Of a DNA stretch of 64,000 nucleotides, positions 1 to 7,895 are shown in pieces. The position numbers were made by a program, and so were the translations under genes. Every line of letters begins with the position of its first letter. Position 1 is the first letter of the stretch. The stretch is from Qipengyuania soli (GTDB lineage Bacteria; Pseudomonadota; Alphaproteobacteria; Sphingomonadales; Sphingomonadaceae): NCBI RefSeq assembly GCF_015529805.1, contig NZ_CP064654.1:2418001-2482000 (forward strand), given 5' to 3'. The notes beneath the pieces were generated by a model. It was not told where the DNA came from and made no database searches. It was given only the letters and a program-made list of their open reading frames with translations.

Positions 1-63
1 GTCCCCTTCAACGGGGCGCACGCCGCAGCGGGGATAGACGGGCATCAGGGGCGAAATCGACAT
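1..63 (-). CDS. argD: Probable acetylornithine aminotransferase, N-terminal fragment
   Basis: Only the first 21 codons lie in the window; the gene runs off the left edge. They read MSISPLMPVYPRCGVRPVEGD. This resembles the start of sphingomonad ArgD proteins, PLP-dependent transaminases of arginine (and lysine) synthesis, from memory of the family. The ATG ends at 63 and has a GGAG ribosome binding site 5 bases upstream. No catalytic part is visible, so the name rests on the N-terminus alone. Confidence 0.5.
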   Translation of the reverse strand, partial: MSISPLMPVYPRCGVRPVEGD

Positions 64-90
64 GGTGTCTCCGGGGGCTCTCTCGGGTCA

Positions 91-124
91 AAGACAAATG
101 GCGGTCCCGTCAGGGAACCGCCAT
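91..124 (-). terminator. Terminator of the cold-shock gene
   Basis: An imperfect inverted repeat (ATGGCGGT / ACCGCCAT arms plus a CCC/GGG extension with one bulged base) lies about 70 bases beyond the cold-shock stop codon. On the minus strand it is followed by a T-rich run (TTTGTCTTTG). It separates that gene from the argD start. Confidence 0.6.
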
Positions 125-194
125 CTGCGTGTTTGTCAGCGATCTATTGCGTCTCGCCTGCCGGGTCAAACCCGGGAGGGCCGAGGCGCGCACC

Positions 195-941
195 TTATTC
201 CGAGATCGGAACCAGGTTGACCGCCGAATATTTGCCGCGTCGGTCGACTTCGAGATCGAACTCGAAGCGCTGGCCTTCGTCGATTCCGGACAGGCCCGAA
301 CGCTCGACCGCACTGATGTGCACGAAAGCGTCCGGCTGGCCGTCATCGCGAGTCAGGAAGCCGAAGCCCTTCATCGAATTGAAGAACTTCACGGTTCCGC
401 TGGCCTTTTCGCCTGTCAGCTCGCGACGCGGTGCCGCGTCTTCGCGCTTGGCGACAGCGATGACATCGCCGACGACCTGGAGGTCCTGAGCCGAAACCTT
501 GCCGCCGCGATCGACGAGGTTGAACTCGAGCTCCTGACCTTCAGCCAGGCCTTCGAGACCCGCACGCTCGACAGCGCTGATGTGGACAAAAACGTCCTCG
601 CCACCGGTTTCCTGCTGGATAAAGCCAAAGCCCTTCTGGCTGTTGAAGAACTTCACCGTGCCCTTGCCGGTGCCGACGACTTGCGCGGGCATGCGGTTGA
701 AGCCGCCGCCACCGCCACCGCCACCACGCGGGCCGCCGCCGAAGCCGCCGCCACCGCCGCCGCGGTTGCCGCCGCCGAAACGGTCGCCGCCACCGCCGAA
801 GCGATCGCCGCCGCCGCGGTCGTCACGGAATGAATTGTGTGGAGCAAAATCCGCCGGCGGTCCGCCAAACGGATCGAAACCTTCCTCCCCGAAACCGTCG
901 CGCTTGTCCCGTCCGCGGCGGCGCCCTCTGTCGTAACCCAT
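195..941 (-). CDS. Double cold-shock-domain protein with Gly/Arg-rich N-terminus
   Basis: 248 residues. There are two cold-shock domains, about residues 93-158 and 181-246. Each carries the RNP1-like KGFGF motif and a FVHIS motif, so single-stranded RNA/DNA binding is expected. Residues 2-16 are Arg/Lys-rich and residues 40-82 are almost all Gly with Arg, Asp and Phe, a low-complexity RGG-like tail placed at the N-terminus. The reading frame stays open upstream to 1049, but the ATG at 941 begins a cleaner basic tail ([10 protein letters not shown]), so I chose it. Paired cold-shock domains are known in alphaproteobacteria; the long glycine tract is unusual. Likely role: RNA chaperone or stress-linked regulator. 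Confidence 0.85.
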   Translation of the reverse strand: MGYDRGRRRGRDKRDGFGEEGFDPFGGPPADFAPHNSFRDDRGGGDRFGGGGDRFGGGNRGGGGGGFGGGPRGGGGGGGGFNRMPAQVVGTGKGTVKFFNSQKGFGFIQQETGGEDVFVHISAVERAGLEGLAEGQELEFNLVDRGGKVSAQDLQVVGDVIAVAKREDAAPRRELTGEKASGTVKFFNSMKGFGFLTRDDGQPDAFVHISAVERSGLSGIDEGQRFEFDLEVDRRGKYSAVNLVPISE

Positions 942-1199
942 AACTCGAACATTACCTTCGGCCGCCCTTGGGTAACTGTGCTTCGGCGCGGGGCAGCAGG
1001 ATACGCCGGACACGGACTCATGCGCACCGATTTCGGACGCATTCGCCACATTTTGTCCTCCTCATAGCGCGAAACATCGCCATACGCGAATGATTTAGCT
1101 CAACCGTCCGATGCGCGGCAAAATTGTGACATTTTCGCAAGGCCGGATTTGTCAGCCGTTTCCCTTGTCACCGCCGGAACGAGTTGGCAGAGCGGGACG

Positions 1200-2030
1200 A
1201 TGGAAATCATGGCCTTGCTCACCGATCCGGCCGCCTGGCTGGCCCTGCTGACACTGATCGCTCTTGAAGTCGTTCTCGGCGTCGACAACCTCATTTTCAT
1301 AGCGATCCTGTCCAACAAGCTGCCCGAGCATCAACAGCAGAAGGCGCGCAAGATCGGCCTGGCACTCGCGCTCGTCATGCGCATCGGCCTGCTCATGCTG
1401 ATCGGCTGGCTGGTGACCCTGCAAACGCCGCTTTTCGACCTGGGCCTGACCGGTGCGCCAAACCAGTACGGCGAACCCAGCTTCGAGACTGCCTTTTCAG
1501 GACGCGACCTGATCCTGCTCACGGGAGGCCTTTTCCTGCTGTGGAAGGCGACCAAGGAAATTCATCACTCGATGGAGCCTGAAGATGATTCGGGCGACCT
1601 GCTGGACAAGACGCCGGGCACGGCAGCTGCCGTGACCGCTACCTTCGGAGCAGTGATCGCGCAGATTATCGCAATCGACATGGTCTTCTCGATCGATTCG
1701 ATCCTCACCGCCGTGGGCATGACCGATGACATCCCGATCATGGTTGCTGCAGTCGTGATCACCGTAGGCATCATGATGGTCGCTGCCGATCCGCTGGCCC
1801 AGTTCATCGAGAAGAACCCGACGCTGGTCATGCTGGCGCTCGCGTTCCTGGTCATGATCGGCGCGATCCTGGTGGCCGATGGATTGGGTTTCCATGTGCC
1901 AAAAGGATATGTCTACGCTTCCATGGGATTCGCACTAGGTGTCGAACTGCTCAACATGCTGCAGCGCAACAGGCGCAAGGCGAAGAATAGCAGGACGACG
2001 CACAATGACCGAATGGACCCCCATCGATGA
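1200..2030 (+). CDS. TerC family integral membrane protein
   Basis: 276 residues with about seven hydrophobic segments. The first carries the family signature EVVLGVDNLIF, and a second acidic membrane motif (AIDMVFSIDSI) lies mid-protein. The acidic residues in these helices are thought to bind metal; TerC-family members have been linked to Mn2+ export and tellurite resistance. I start at 1200 rather than 1149 because the first 17 residues of the longer frame are not TerC-like; 1209 is also possible. The last 26 bases overlap the next gene, suggesting co-transcription. The substrate cannot be read from sequence. Confidence 0.85.
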   Translation: MEIMALLTDPAAWLALLTLIALEVVLGVDNLIFIAILSNKLPEHQQQKARKIGLALALVMRIGLLMLIGWLVTLQTPLFDLGLTGAPNQYGEPSFETAFSGRDLILLTGGLFLLWKATKEIHHSMEPEDDSGDLLDKTPGTAAAVTATFGAVIAQIIAIDMVFSIDSILTAVGMTDDIPIMVAAVVITVGIMMVAADPLAQFIEKNPTLVMLALAFLVMIGAILVADGLGFHVPKGYVYASMGFALGVELLNMLQRNRRKAKNSRTTHNDRMDPHR

Positions 2031-2442
2031 GGCCGTTTTCGTCGCAGGACAGATTTCTCCCGACGACGTAGCGCGCGCAGCCGACCGCGGTTTCGCGCTC
2101 ATCATCAACAACCGTCCCGATGCCGAGGAAGACGACCAGCCCGACGGGGCACTGATTGCCGCAGCGGCCAAGGCTGCCGGCGTCGCCTATGTCTCGATAC
2201 CCGTCGGGGCCGAGGGCATCGGCCCCGAGCAGATCGACGCAATGGCTTGTGCGCTTGCCGAAGCGGACGGTGACATCCTCGCCTTCTGCCGATCGGGCAA
2301 TCGCTCGAGCATGCTTTGGGCGCTCTCGCAGGCAAAGCAGGGCCGCGATCCCGACGTCGTCGCGGAAATGGTGCGCGATGCGGGCTACAACCCGGTGCTC
2401 ATCCTGCCCGTCATGAAGCAGCTGGCCGCGAAAGCCGCCTGA
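2005..2442 (+). CDS. DUF442 / TIGR01244-type phosphatase-fold protein
   Basis: 145 residues. The C-terminal half has the cysteine-phosphatase-like loop CRSGNRSS, where Cys is the nucleophile and Arg binds phosphate. The preceding fold (IINNRPDAEEDDQP) matches the DUF442 family, also found fused to beta-lactamase-like sulfur-handling enzymes (Blh-type). The role may be phosphatase or sulfur transfer; the family is poorly defined. The ATG at 2005 lies inside the end of the TerC gene, with AGGACG upstream. It ends directly against the convergent M20 gene, with no gap. Confidence 0.75.
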   Translation: MTEWTPIDEAVFVAGQISPDDVARAADRGFALIINNRPDAEEDDQPDGALIAAAAKAAGVAYVSIPVGAEGIGPEQIDAMACALAEADGDILAFCRSGNRSSMLWALSQAKQGRDPDVVAEMVRDAGYNPVLILPVMKQLAAKAA

Positions 2443-3870
2443 CTACTTGCGATAGTCGAGCGGCGGATCGCGATCGCCCAGTAGCGATACATATTCGTAG
2501 TCCGGACCGCGCGACGCGTCGAACTCGGCCCGTGCTGCTGCACGCAGATCGGGGTTGGTGAACAGTTCGGCCGCCATCAGGGTCATCGCCTTGGCGGCCA
2601 GTTGCGCCCCCTTGAAACCGATCGTCGAGCCGCTCGCCGCGACCGCCTGCCAGCTGTGGGCGCTGGTTCCCGGGACCCAGGTCGCGGTGTCGAGGCCGAC
2701 TGTGGGCGTGGTCCACGAAACATCGCCCACATCGGTAGACCCATAGCCGAGCGACTTCGCATAGGGTTGGATCTTGGCCGCATCCTCCAACGGCTCGGCT
2801 TTCTCGCCGAAACTCTTGGCGATTTCCGTGGCCCAAGCGCGTTCCTCGGCCGTGTATTCGACGCCGCCGAGGCTCCGCAACTTGGCGTCCATCACCTTCT
2901 GCAGCGTCTCGTTGACCAGCAGCGGGTTGTTGCCGTGGATGATCTCCCACTCGACTTCGGTACCCGTTCCCATGGCCGCACCCCTCGCCGCCGCTTCGAG
3001 CCGGGTCCACAGGCGCCGCACCTCGTCCGCATCTGGATGACGCACGTAATAAAAGCTCTCGGCGAAGTCGGGAACGACATTGGGAGCCGAGCCCCCTTGC
3101 GTGATGACGTAGTGGATGCGCGTGTCCATGTCGGTGTGCTCGTGCATCATGTTGGCCATCATGTTCATCGCCTCAACCCCGTCGAGTGCGCTGCGTCCCC
3201 GTTCCGGAGCGCCAGCGGCGTGGGCCGACACGCCCTTGAAACGGAATTTGGCAGAACGGTTGGCGAGGCTGGTCTGCGCTGCCCCGCTGTTCTCATCGGA
3301 CGGGTGCCAGTTGATCGCCACGTCAACGTCGTTGAACAGGCCCGCCCGCGCCATGTAGACCTTGCCCGAACCGCCCTCTTCGGCAGGCGTGCCGTAAAGC
3401 CTGATTCGGCCCGGCGTGCCTGTCTTTTCGAGCCAGCGCTTCACCGCGATCGCCGCGGTCAGTGATCCGGCCCCGAACAGATTGTGCCCGCAGGCATGGC
3501 CGGCGAGCTTCTCTGCAAGCGGATCACGCGCGGAAGAGGTCGACTGGGTGATCCCCGGTAGCGCATCGAATTCGGCGAGAATGGCGATTACCGGCCCACC
3601 CTTGCCCCACTCGGCGACGAATGCCGTCGGAATTTCGGCAACGCCTGCCTTGACCTTGAACCCTTCACGGTCGAGCTCGTCCTGCAGGAGACCGCTCGAG
3701 CGGGTTTCGAGGTAGCCGAGCTCTGCCCAGTCCCAGATCTGCTTGGCGACCCTTGCCGTGCGGTCCCCTTGCGCAGTGACTTCGGCGAGAGGGTCGGCCT
3801 GCTGTGCAATTGCAGGTGCGGCAGTTCCGGCGAGAAGCATGACCGTGGCGATGGCGAGTGCGGATTTCAT
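2443..3870 (-). CDS. Exported M20 family amidohydrolase, AbgB-like
   Basis: 475 residues with a cleavable signal peptide (about residues 1-22, ending AIAQ). Metal-site motifs are HACGHN near residue 125 and GTPAEEGGSGK near 160; the dimerisation/lid region follows. The pattern (SDENSGAAQTSLANRS, then GGSAPNVVPDFAE) is that of the AbgB branch of M20, whose E. coli member cleaves p-aminobenzoyl-glutamate. The exported form probably hydrolyses an N-acyl or amino-benzoyl amino acid in the periplasm. Start chosen at 3870 for the AAGGGAG site upstream and the signal peptide; a longer frame to 4008 has no support. Confidence 0.85.
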   Translation of the reverse strand: MKSALAIATVMLLAGTAAPAIAQQADPLAEVTAQGDRTARVAKQIWDWAELGYLETRSSGLLQDELDREGFKVKAGVAEIPTAFVAEWGKGGPVIAILAEFDALPGITQSTSSARDPLAEKLAGHACGHNLFGAGSLTAAIAVKRWLEKTGTPGRIRLYGTPAEEGGSGKVYMARAGLFNDVDVAINWHPSDENSGAAQTSLANRSAKFRFKGVSAHAAGAPERGRSALDGVEAMNMMANMMHEHTDMDTRIHYVITQGGSAPNVVPDFAESFYYVRHPDADEVRRLWTRLEAAARGAAMGTGTEVEWEIIHGNNPLLVNETLQKVMDAKLRSLGGVEYTAEERAWATEIAKSFGEKAEPLEDAAKIQPYAKSLGYGSTDVGDVSWTTPTVGLDTATWVPGTSAHSWQAVAASGSTIGFKGAQLAAKAMTLMAAELFTNPDLRAAARAEFDASRGPDYEYVSLLGDRDPPLDYRK

Positions 3871-3932
3871 CTGTGTCTCCCTTGTTGCGACCTGCTTGCC
3901 GGAAATGGGCGCGCGTGCCAATCCGCGCAGCC

Positions 3933-4337
3933 ATGAGCGGACTTCCCCCTGCCCTGATCCAGTTCCTCGGCTCGCTGGCTGCGATCCTTGCGCTCGCCGC
4001 CATCGCATGGTGGCTCAAGCTTGGTCCGACGCCCCGGCTGGCCGACCGGGAGGCGGCGTTACGCGCTGCCGACGAGGCGGTGAGCGGCTTCCTGGCAGTC
4101 GATTGCGCAATCGACGAGGATGGCCACGGCGCGCTGCTTCGCGATGCGTCGGGGCGTATCCTGCTGCTCCGGCCGCATGGATCGCACTACGCCGGACGGG
4201 TCCTGACGCGCGCGGCGACTGCGCGTATCGAAGGTGGTACGCTGGTGATCGACACTGCCGAAAAGCGTTACGGTGCCGCGCGCCTCAAGCTGGCCGACGC
4301 TTCAGCTTGGATGCAGGCGATCAAAGGCATAGGATAG
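3933..4337 (+). CDS. Hypothetical single-pass membrane protein
   Basis: 134 residues, not recognised. One N-terminal hydrophobic helix (about residues 8-28, FLGSLAAILALAAIAWWLKL) is followed by a soluble domain of about 100 residues. That domain has regular short beta-like repeats (RDASGRILLLRPHG, then IEGGTLVID), suggesting a small beta-sandwich facing one side of the membrane. It starts 62 bases from the divergent M20 gene and ends 7 bases before the hydroxylase gene, so it probably shares that transcript. Confidence 0.6.
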   Translation: MSGLPPALIQFLGSLAAILALAAIAWWLKLGPTPRLADREAALRAADEAVSGFLAVDCAIDEDGHGALLRDASGRILLLRPHGSHYAGRVLTRAATARIEGGTLVIDTAEKRYGAARLKLADASAWMQAIKGIG

Positions 4338-4344
4338 GTCCAGG

Positions 4345-5283
4345 ATGCCCGATTTCTCACCCACCGAACTGGCCGTGCCTGGCTTCGTTGCCCTCGTGCT
4401 GATCGAGATGATCTGGGCGTGGCGCTCACGCCCCGACGCCTATGAACCGAAGGACACGCTTACCAGCCTTGCCTTCGGTTTGGGGAGCACGGTCGCGGGG
4501 CTGATTTCGGGTGGCGCCTTCCTCGCGCTTTTCCTGTGGGTGTGGCAGTTCCGCCTGTTCGACGTGCCGTGGACCTCGTGGGCATTTGCCCTGTGCTTCG
4601 TGCTCGACGATCTCGCCTATTACTGGGTCCATCGCTTCGGCCACCGCGTGCGCTGGTTCTGGGCGAGCCATGTGAACCACCATTCGAGCCAGCATTACAA
4701 CCTGTCGACCGCGCTCCGGCAGACATGGACCGGCTTCCTGACGCTGGGCTTCGTGTTCAAGCTGCCGCTGGTTCTCCTCGGCTTCCATCCGGGCATGATC
4801 GCCATCTGCGCCGGCTTCAACCTGATCTACCAGTTCTGGATCCACACCGAGGCGATCCACAGGATGCCGCGCTGGTTCGAGGCCGTGATGAACACGCCGA
4901 GCCACCACCGTGTCCACCACGCCACGAACCCACGCTATCTCGATCGCAATTATGCCGGCGTCTTCATCGTCTGGGACAAGATGTTCGGTACCTTCGAGGC
5001 CGAGGTGGACGACGAGAAAATCCGCTACGGCATCGTCAAGCAACTGGGCAGCTTCAACCTGCTGTGGGCCGTGTTCCACGAATGGATCGGCATCGTGCAG
5101 GACATGTGGCGCGCGCCCTGGGGCAGCAAGCTTGGCTACCTGCTGCGCGAACCCGGGTGGACGCATGATGGCAGCCGCGAAACCTCCGACATGATCCGTG
5201 AGCGCTGGCTCGAACGCCAGGCAGAGCCAGCTCGACCCGTTTCAAATGCAAACCCGATTGCGGGCGACGCGGAGCCTGCCTAA
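4345..5283 (+). CDS. Sterol desaturase / fatty-acid hydroxylase family membrane protein
   Basis: 312 residues, four or more membrane helices. The eight-histidine di-iron pattern is complete: H96 and H100 in HRFGH, H109/H112/H113 in HVNHH, and HH 187-188 and 191-192 in SHHRVHH. The tail region NPRYLDRNYAGVFIVWDKMFG resembles the alkylglycerol-monooxygenase-like branch more than carotenoid hydroxylases. Members insert oxygen into or desaturate lipid chains. It lies 24 bases before a GMC oxidoreductase, so the two may act in sequence (hydroxylation, then alcohol oxidation). The real substrate is unknown. Confidence 0.85.
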   Translation: MPDFSPTELAVPGFVALVLIEMIWAWRSRPDAYEPKDTLTSLAFGLGSTVAGLISGGAFLALFLWVWQFRLFDVPWTSWAFALCFVLDDLAYYWVHRFGHRVRWFWASHVNHHSSQHYNLSTALRQTWTGFLTLGFVFKLPLVLLGFHPGMIAICAGFNLIYQFWIHTEAIHRMPRWFEAVMNTPSHHRVHHATNPRYLDRNYAGVFIVWDKMFGTFEAEVDDEKIRYGIVKQLGSFNLLWAVFHEWIGIVQDMWRAPWGSKLGYLLREPGWTHDGSRETSDMIRERWLERQAEPARPVSNANPIAGDAEPA

Positions 5284-5307
5284 CCTCTCGAATCGAGAGG
5301 AGCTTTC

Positions 5308-6894
5308 ATGGACGAATTCGATGTGGTGGTGGTCGGCGGCGGAAGCGCCGGCAGTGCGGTGGCCGGTCGCCTGGCCGAGGCAGGCAAGACAGTTTGCCTG
5401 CTCGAGGCGGGCGGGCGGAACAATGGCATGCGCATTACCACGCCAGGCCTGCTCGCGATCCCGAACCCGGCGGCCAACTACATGTACGAGACTGTCCCGC
5501 AGAAAGGGCTGAACGGCCGCATCGGCTACCAGCCACGCGGCAAGGGTCTTGGCGGCTCCTCGGCTATCAATGCGATGGTCTATATCCGCGGCAACAAGTG
5601 GGACTACGACAATTGGGCGGAACTCGGATGCTCCGGATGGGCCTACGATGATGTGCTGTCCTACTTCAAACGCGCCGAACACAATGTCCGCGGCCCTGAT
5701 GCCTACCACGGAAACCACGGGCCACTGTGGGTCAGCGACCAGAAATGGCCGAATCCGGGCAGCATCGCCTTCGTCGAGGCGGCGGCACAGCTCCAGTTGC
5801 CGCGCAATGCCGACTTCAACGGTGAGAAGCAGGAAGGCTTCGGGCTCTACCAGGTCACGCAGAAGGATGGCGAGCGGTGGTCGGCTGCGCGCGCCTATGT
5901 CGAGCCACGGCGCAATGCCAGCAATCTCGACATCCGGATCGGCGTGACCGTCCAGAAACTCGAAATCTCCGGTGGCCGGGTGACGGGCGTGACGTATTCG
6001 GTCGGTTCGCGCCAGCGCACCGTGAAGGCGAAAGGCGCGGTCGTGCTTTCGGCTGGTGCGTTCAACTCGCCGCAGATCCTGATGCTCTCGGGCATCGGCC
6101 CCGCCACCCACCTGCGCGAACACGGGATCGACGTGGTGGCAGACCGGCCTGCAGTCGGCTCCGACCTCCAGGACCATATCGACTACGTGTCGAGCTGGCA
6201 GGTCGACAATAACGAGTTCTTCGGCAAGACGCTCGCAGGCACGCTCAAGGTCGCCAAGGCGCTGGTGGAACACCGCCGCTTCCGCACCGGACGCATGACC
6301 ACACCCTATGCCGAGGCTGGCGGTTTCTGGACCGTAATGCCCGACGCACCCGCTCCCGACATCCAGTGGCACTTCGTGCCCGCCATGCTCGAGGACCATG
6401 GCCGAACCGATGTGAAAGGCTATGGCTTCTCGCTCCACGCCTGCGTGCTCAGGCCCGAGAGTCGCGGCACCGTCAGGCTCGACAGCCGCAACGCTGCCGA
6501 CGCTCCGCGGATCGATCCCAACTTCCTTGACGATGATCGCGATATTGCGACCCTGCGCGAAGGCGTGCGCTTGTCGCACCGCATCGTGACCTCGCCAAGC
6601 CTGGCCAAATACGAACCGCGCGACCGCTTCCCGATCGACCTCGACGACAACGCCCAGCTCGACGAGCTGATCCGCAACCGCGCCGACACCGTCTATCACC
6701 CTGTCGGCACCTGCCGGATGGGTGCAGACGAGGACTCGGTGGTCGATCCGACGCTGAAGGCGCGCGGGGTAGACGGACTCTACATCGCTGATGCCAGCAT
6801 CATGCCGCGCCTTGTCTCGGGCAACACCAATGCCCCGTCGATCATGATCGGCGAGCGATGTGCGGATTTCGTCAAGGCGGCGCTTGCTGGCTGA
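5308..6894 (+). CDS. GMC family FAD-dependent oxidoreductase (choline-dehydrogenase-like)
   Basis: 528 residues, the normal length. The N-terminal FAD-binding motif is [15 protein letters not shown] with LLEAGG, followed by the GMC signature [16 protein letters not shown]. The second signature is [18 protein letters not shown]. The catalytic His lies in [10 protein letters not shown] and the last Asn/Pro loop in [16 protein letters not shown] enzymes oxidise primary alcohols such as choline, alkanols or polyethylene glycol to aldehydes. GGAG lies 9 bases before the ATG. Placement behind a lipid hydroxylase suggests a fatty alcohol substrate, which is inference. Confidence 0.9.
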   Translation: MDEFDVVVVGGGSAGSAVAGRLAEAGKTVCLLEAGGRNNGMRITTPGLLAIPNPAANYMYETVPQKGLNGRIGYQPRGKGLGGSSAINAMVYIRGNKWDYDNWAELGCSGWAYDDVLSYFKRAEHNVRGPDAYHGNHGPLWVSDQKWPNPGSIAFVEAAAQLQLPRNADFNGEKQEGFGLYQVTQKDGERWSAARAYVEPRRNASNLDIRIGVTVQKLEISGGRVTGVTYSVGSRQRTVKAKGAVVLSAGAFNSPQILMLSGIGPATHLREHGIDVVADRPAVGSDLQDHIDYVSSWQVDNNEFFGKTLAGTLKVAKALVEHRRFRTGRMTTPYAEAGGFWTVMPDAPAPDIQWHFVPAMLEDHGRTDVKGYGFSLHACVLRPESRGTVRLDSRNAADAPRIDPNFLDDDRDIATLREGVRLSHRIVTSPSLAKYEPRDRFPIDLDDNAQLDELIRNRADTVYHPVGTCRMGADEDSVVDPTLKARGVDGLYIADASIMPRLVSGNTNAPSIMIGERCADFVKAALAG

Positions 6895-7264
6895 CCTCAA
6901 GGGCTGGGCCCGCGCACTGAAGCGGGACGTGCTGGCGCTCTACATTGCAGCCCGCGACCCGCGCACGCCGTGGCTTGCGCGCGGCGTGGCGCTGGCCGTG
7001 GCTGCTTATGCGCTCAGCCCGATCGACCTCATCCCGGATTTCATTCCTGTGCTCGGCCTGCTCGACGACCTTATCCTTCTGCCCGTGGGTATCTGGACGG
7101 TCCTGCGACTGATCCCGCCCGACCTCATGGCCGAGTATCGCGACAAGGCCGCACAGTTTTCGAAAAAGCCTCGCTCCACTGCGGGGCTGGTCATCGTTAT
7201 CGTAATCTGGGGGGCCGCGCTGCTGGCCGCCGGCTGGTGGTTCTTCGCCCGCCCGGCGACCTAG
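6860..7264 (+). CDS. YkvA/DUF1232 family membrane protein
   Basis: 134 residues. The DUF1232 core is [20 protein letters not shown] near residues 53-72. The family has no established biochemical role. A C-terminal hydrophobic helix (about 107-128) ends close to the stop. The start is uncertain: GTG at 6860 overlaps the GMC gene by 35 bases, and TTG at 6884 is an alternative with a smaller overlap. Tight packing implies co-translation with the GMC oxidoreductase. The final bases overlap the convergent acetyltransferase stop. Confidence 0.75.
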   Translation: MRISSRRRLLADLKGWARALKRDVLALYIAARDPRTPWLARGVALAVAAYALSPIDLIPDFIPVLGLLDDLILLPVGIWTVLRLIPPDLMAEYRDKAAQFSKKPRSTAGLVIVIVIWGAALLAAGWWFFARPAT

Positions 7265-7791
7265 GCGATCCGCTTGGTCATGGTCGCCAGCGGCACGGGC
7301 ACCGCGCCATGGGTATCGAACCATTCGCTCTCCACCGTGTAGCCGCACGCGAAATAGAGCGGCTTGCCGGACATTGTCGCGGCCATCTCCAGCTCCCTGA
7401 AACCCTCCGCGCGGGCCGCATTCTCCGAAGCGTCGAGGATCATGCGGCCGACCCCTTTACGGGTGTGGTCGGGATGCGTGTACATCGCCCGGATCCGCGC
7501 GCGTTCCTTCTCCGGATCGAGGAGGCGGGAATCGCGACCCGCCGAATGGTCGCCGCCGTACAGCGTCGCCCGGCGCGACCAGCCCCCGCACCCGGCCAGC
7601 GCATCGCCTTCCATCACGCAGAAGTAAGTGCCGTCGTCGATCAGGGTGAGGTCGAGGCCCATGGCCACGCGCGAGCTTTCGATTTCCTCGGGCGTCAGGA
7701 AGCCGCGCTGGAGTTCGGCAATCGATCGCTCCATCAGATCCGCTATCGCCTCGCGGTCATCCCTCGTGGCAATCCGCAACTCGAGCACCAC
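7261..7791 (-). CDS. GNAT family N-acetyltransferase
   Basis: 176 residues with the standard GNAT layout. Beta strands lead to the acetyl-CoA pyrophosphate loop [14 protein letters not shown] (an R/Q-x-x-G-x-G/A variant), then the YFACGY motif near the C-terminus. The acceptor substrate cannot be predicted. The gene is monocistronic and convergent with the DUF1232 gene (4-base overlap of ends). It lies divergent from nothing: the next gene on its 5' side is the end of the TonB receptor, separated by a hairpin. Confidence 0.85.
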   Translation of the reverse strand: MVLELRIATRDDREAIADLMERSIAELQRGFLTPEEIESSRVAMGLDLTLIDDGTYFCVMEGDALAGCGGWSRRATLYGGDHSAGRDSRLLDPEKERARIRAMYTHPDHTRKGVGRMILDASENAARAEGFRELEMAATMSGKPLYFACGYTVESEWFDTHGAVPVPLATMTKRIA

Positions 7792-7837
7792 TCATCCGCC
7801 TCCTGTCGACGTCAGCGGGATTGCCCGAAGTGCGGGC

Positions 7838-7876
7838 AAAGGAAAAGGGCCGGAGTTCGCACCCCGGCCCTTCCCT
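7838..7876 (-). terminator. Terminator of the TonB-dependent receptor gene
   Basis: A nine-base perfect stem (AAGGGCCGG at 7845-7853, CCGGCCCTT at 7864-7872) lies 20 bases after the receptor stop. On the minus strand it is followed by CCCTTTTCCTTTG. The opposite side is also T-rich (CCCTTTGTTTTG), so it could act in both directions. Confidence 0.75.
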
Positions 7877-7895
7877 TTGTTTTGCAATCGGCGCG

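Noticed and set aside
129-833. Alanine-rich plus-strand frame opposite the cold-shock gene
   Set aside because: The alanine repeats are the complement of the glycine-rich tract.
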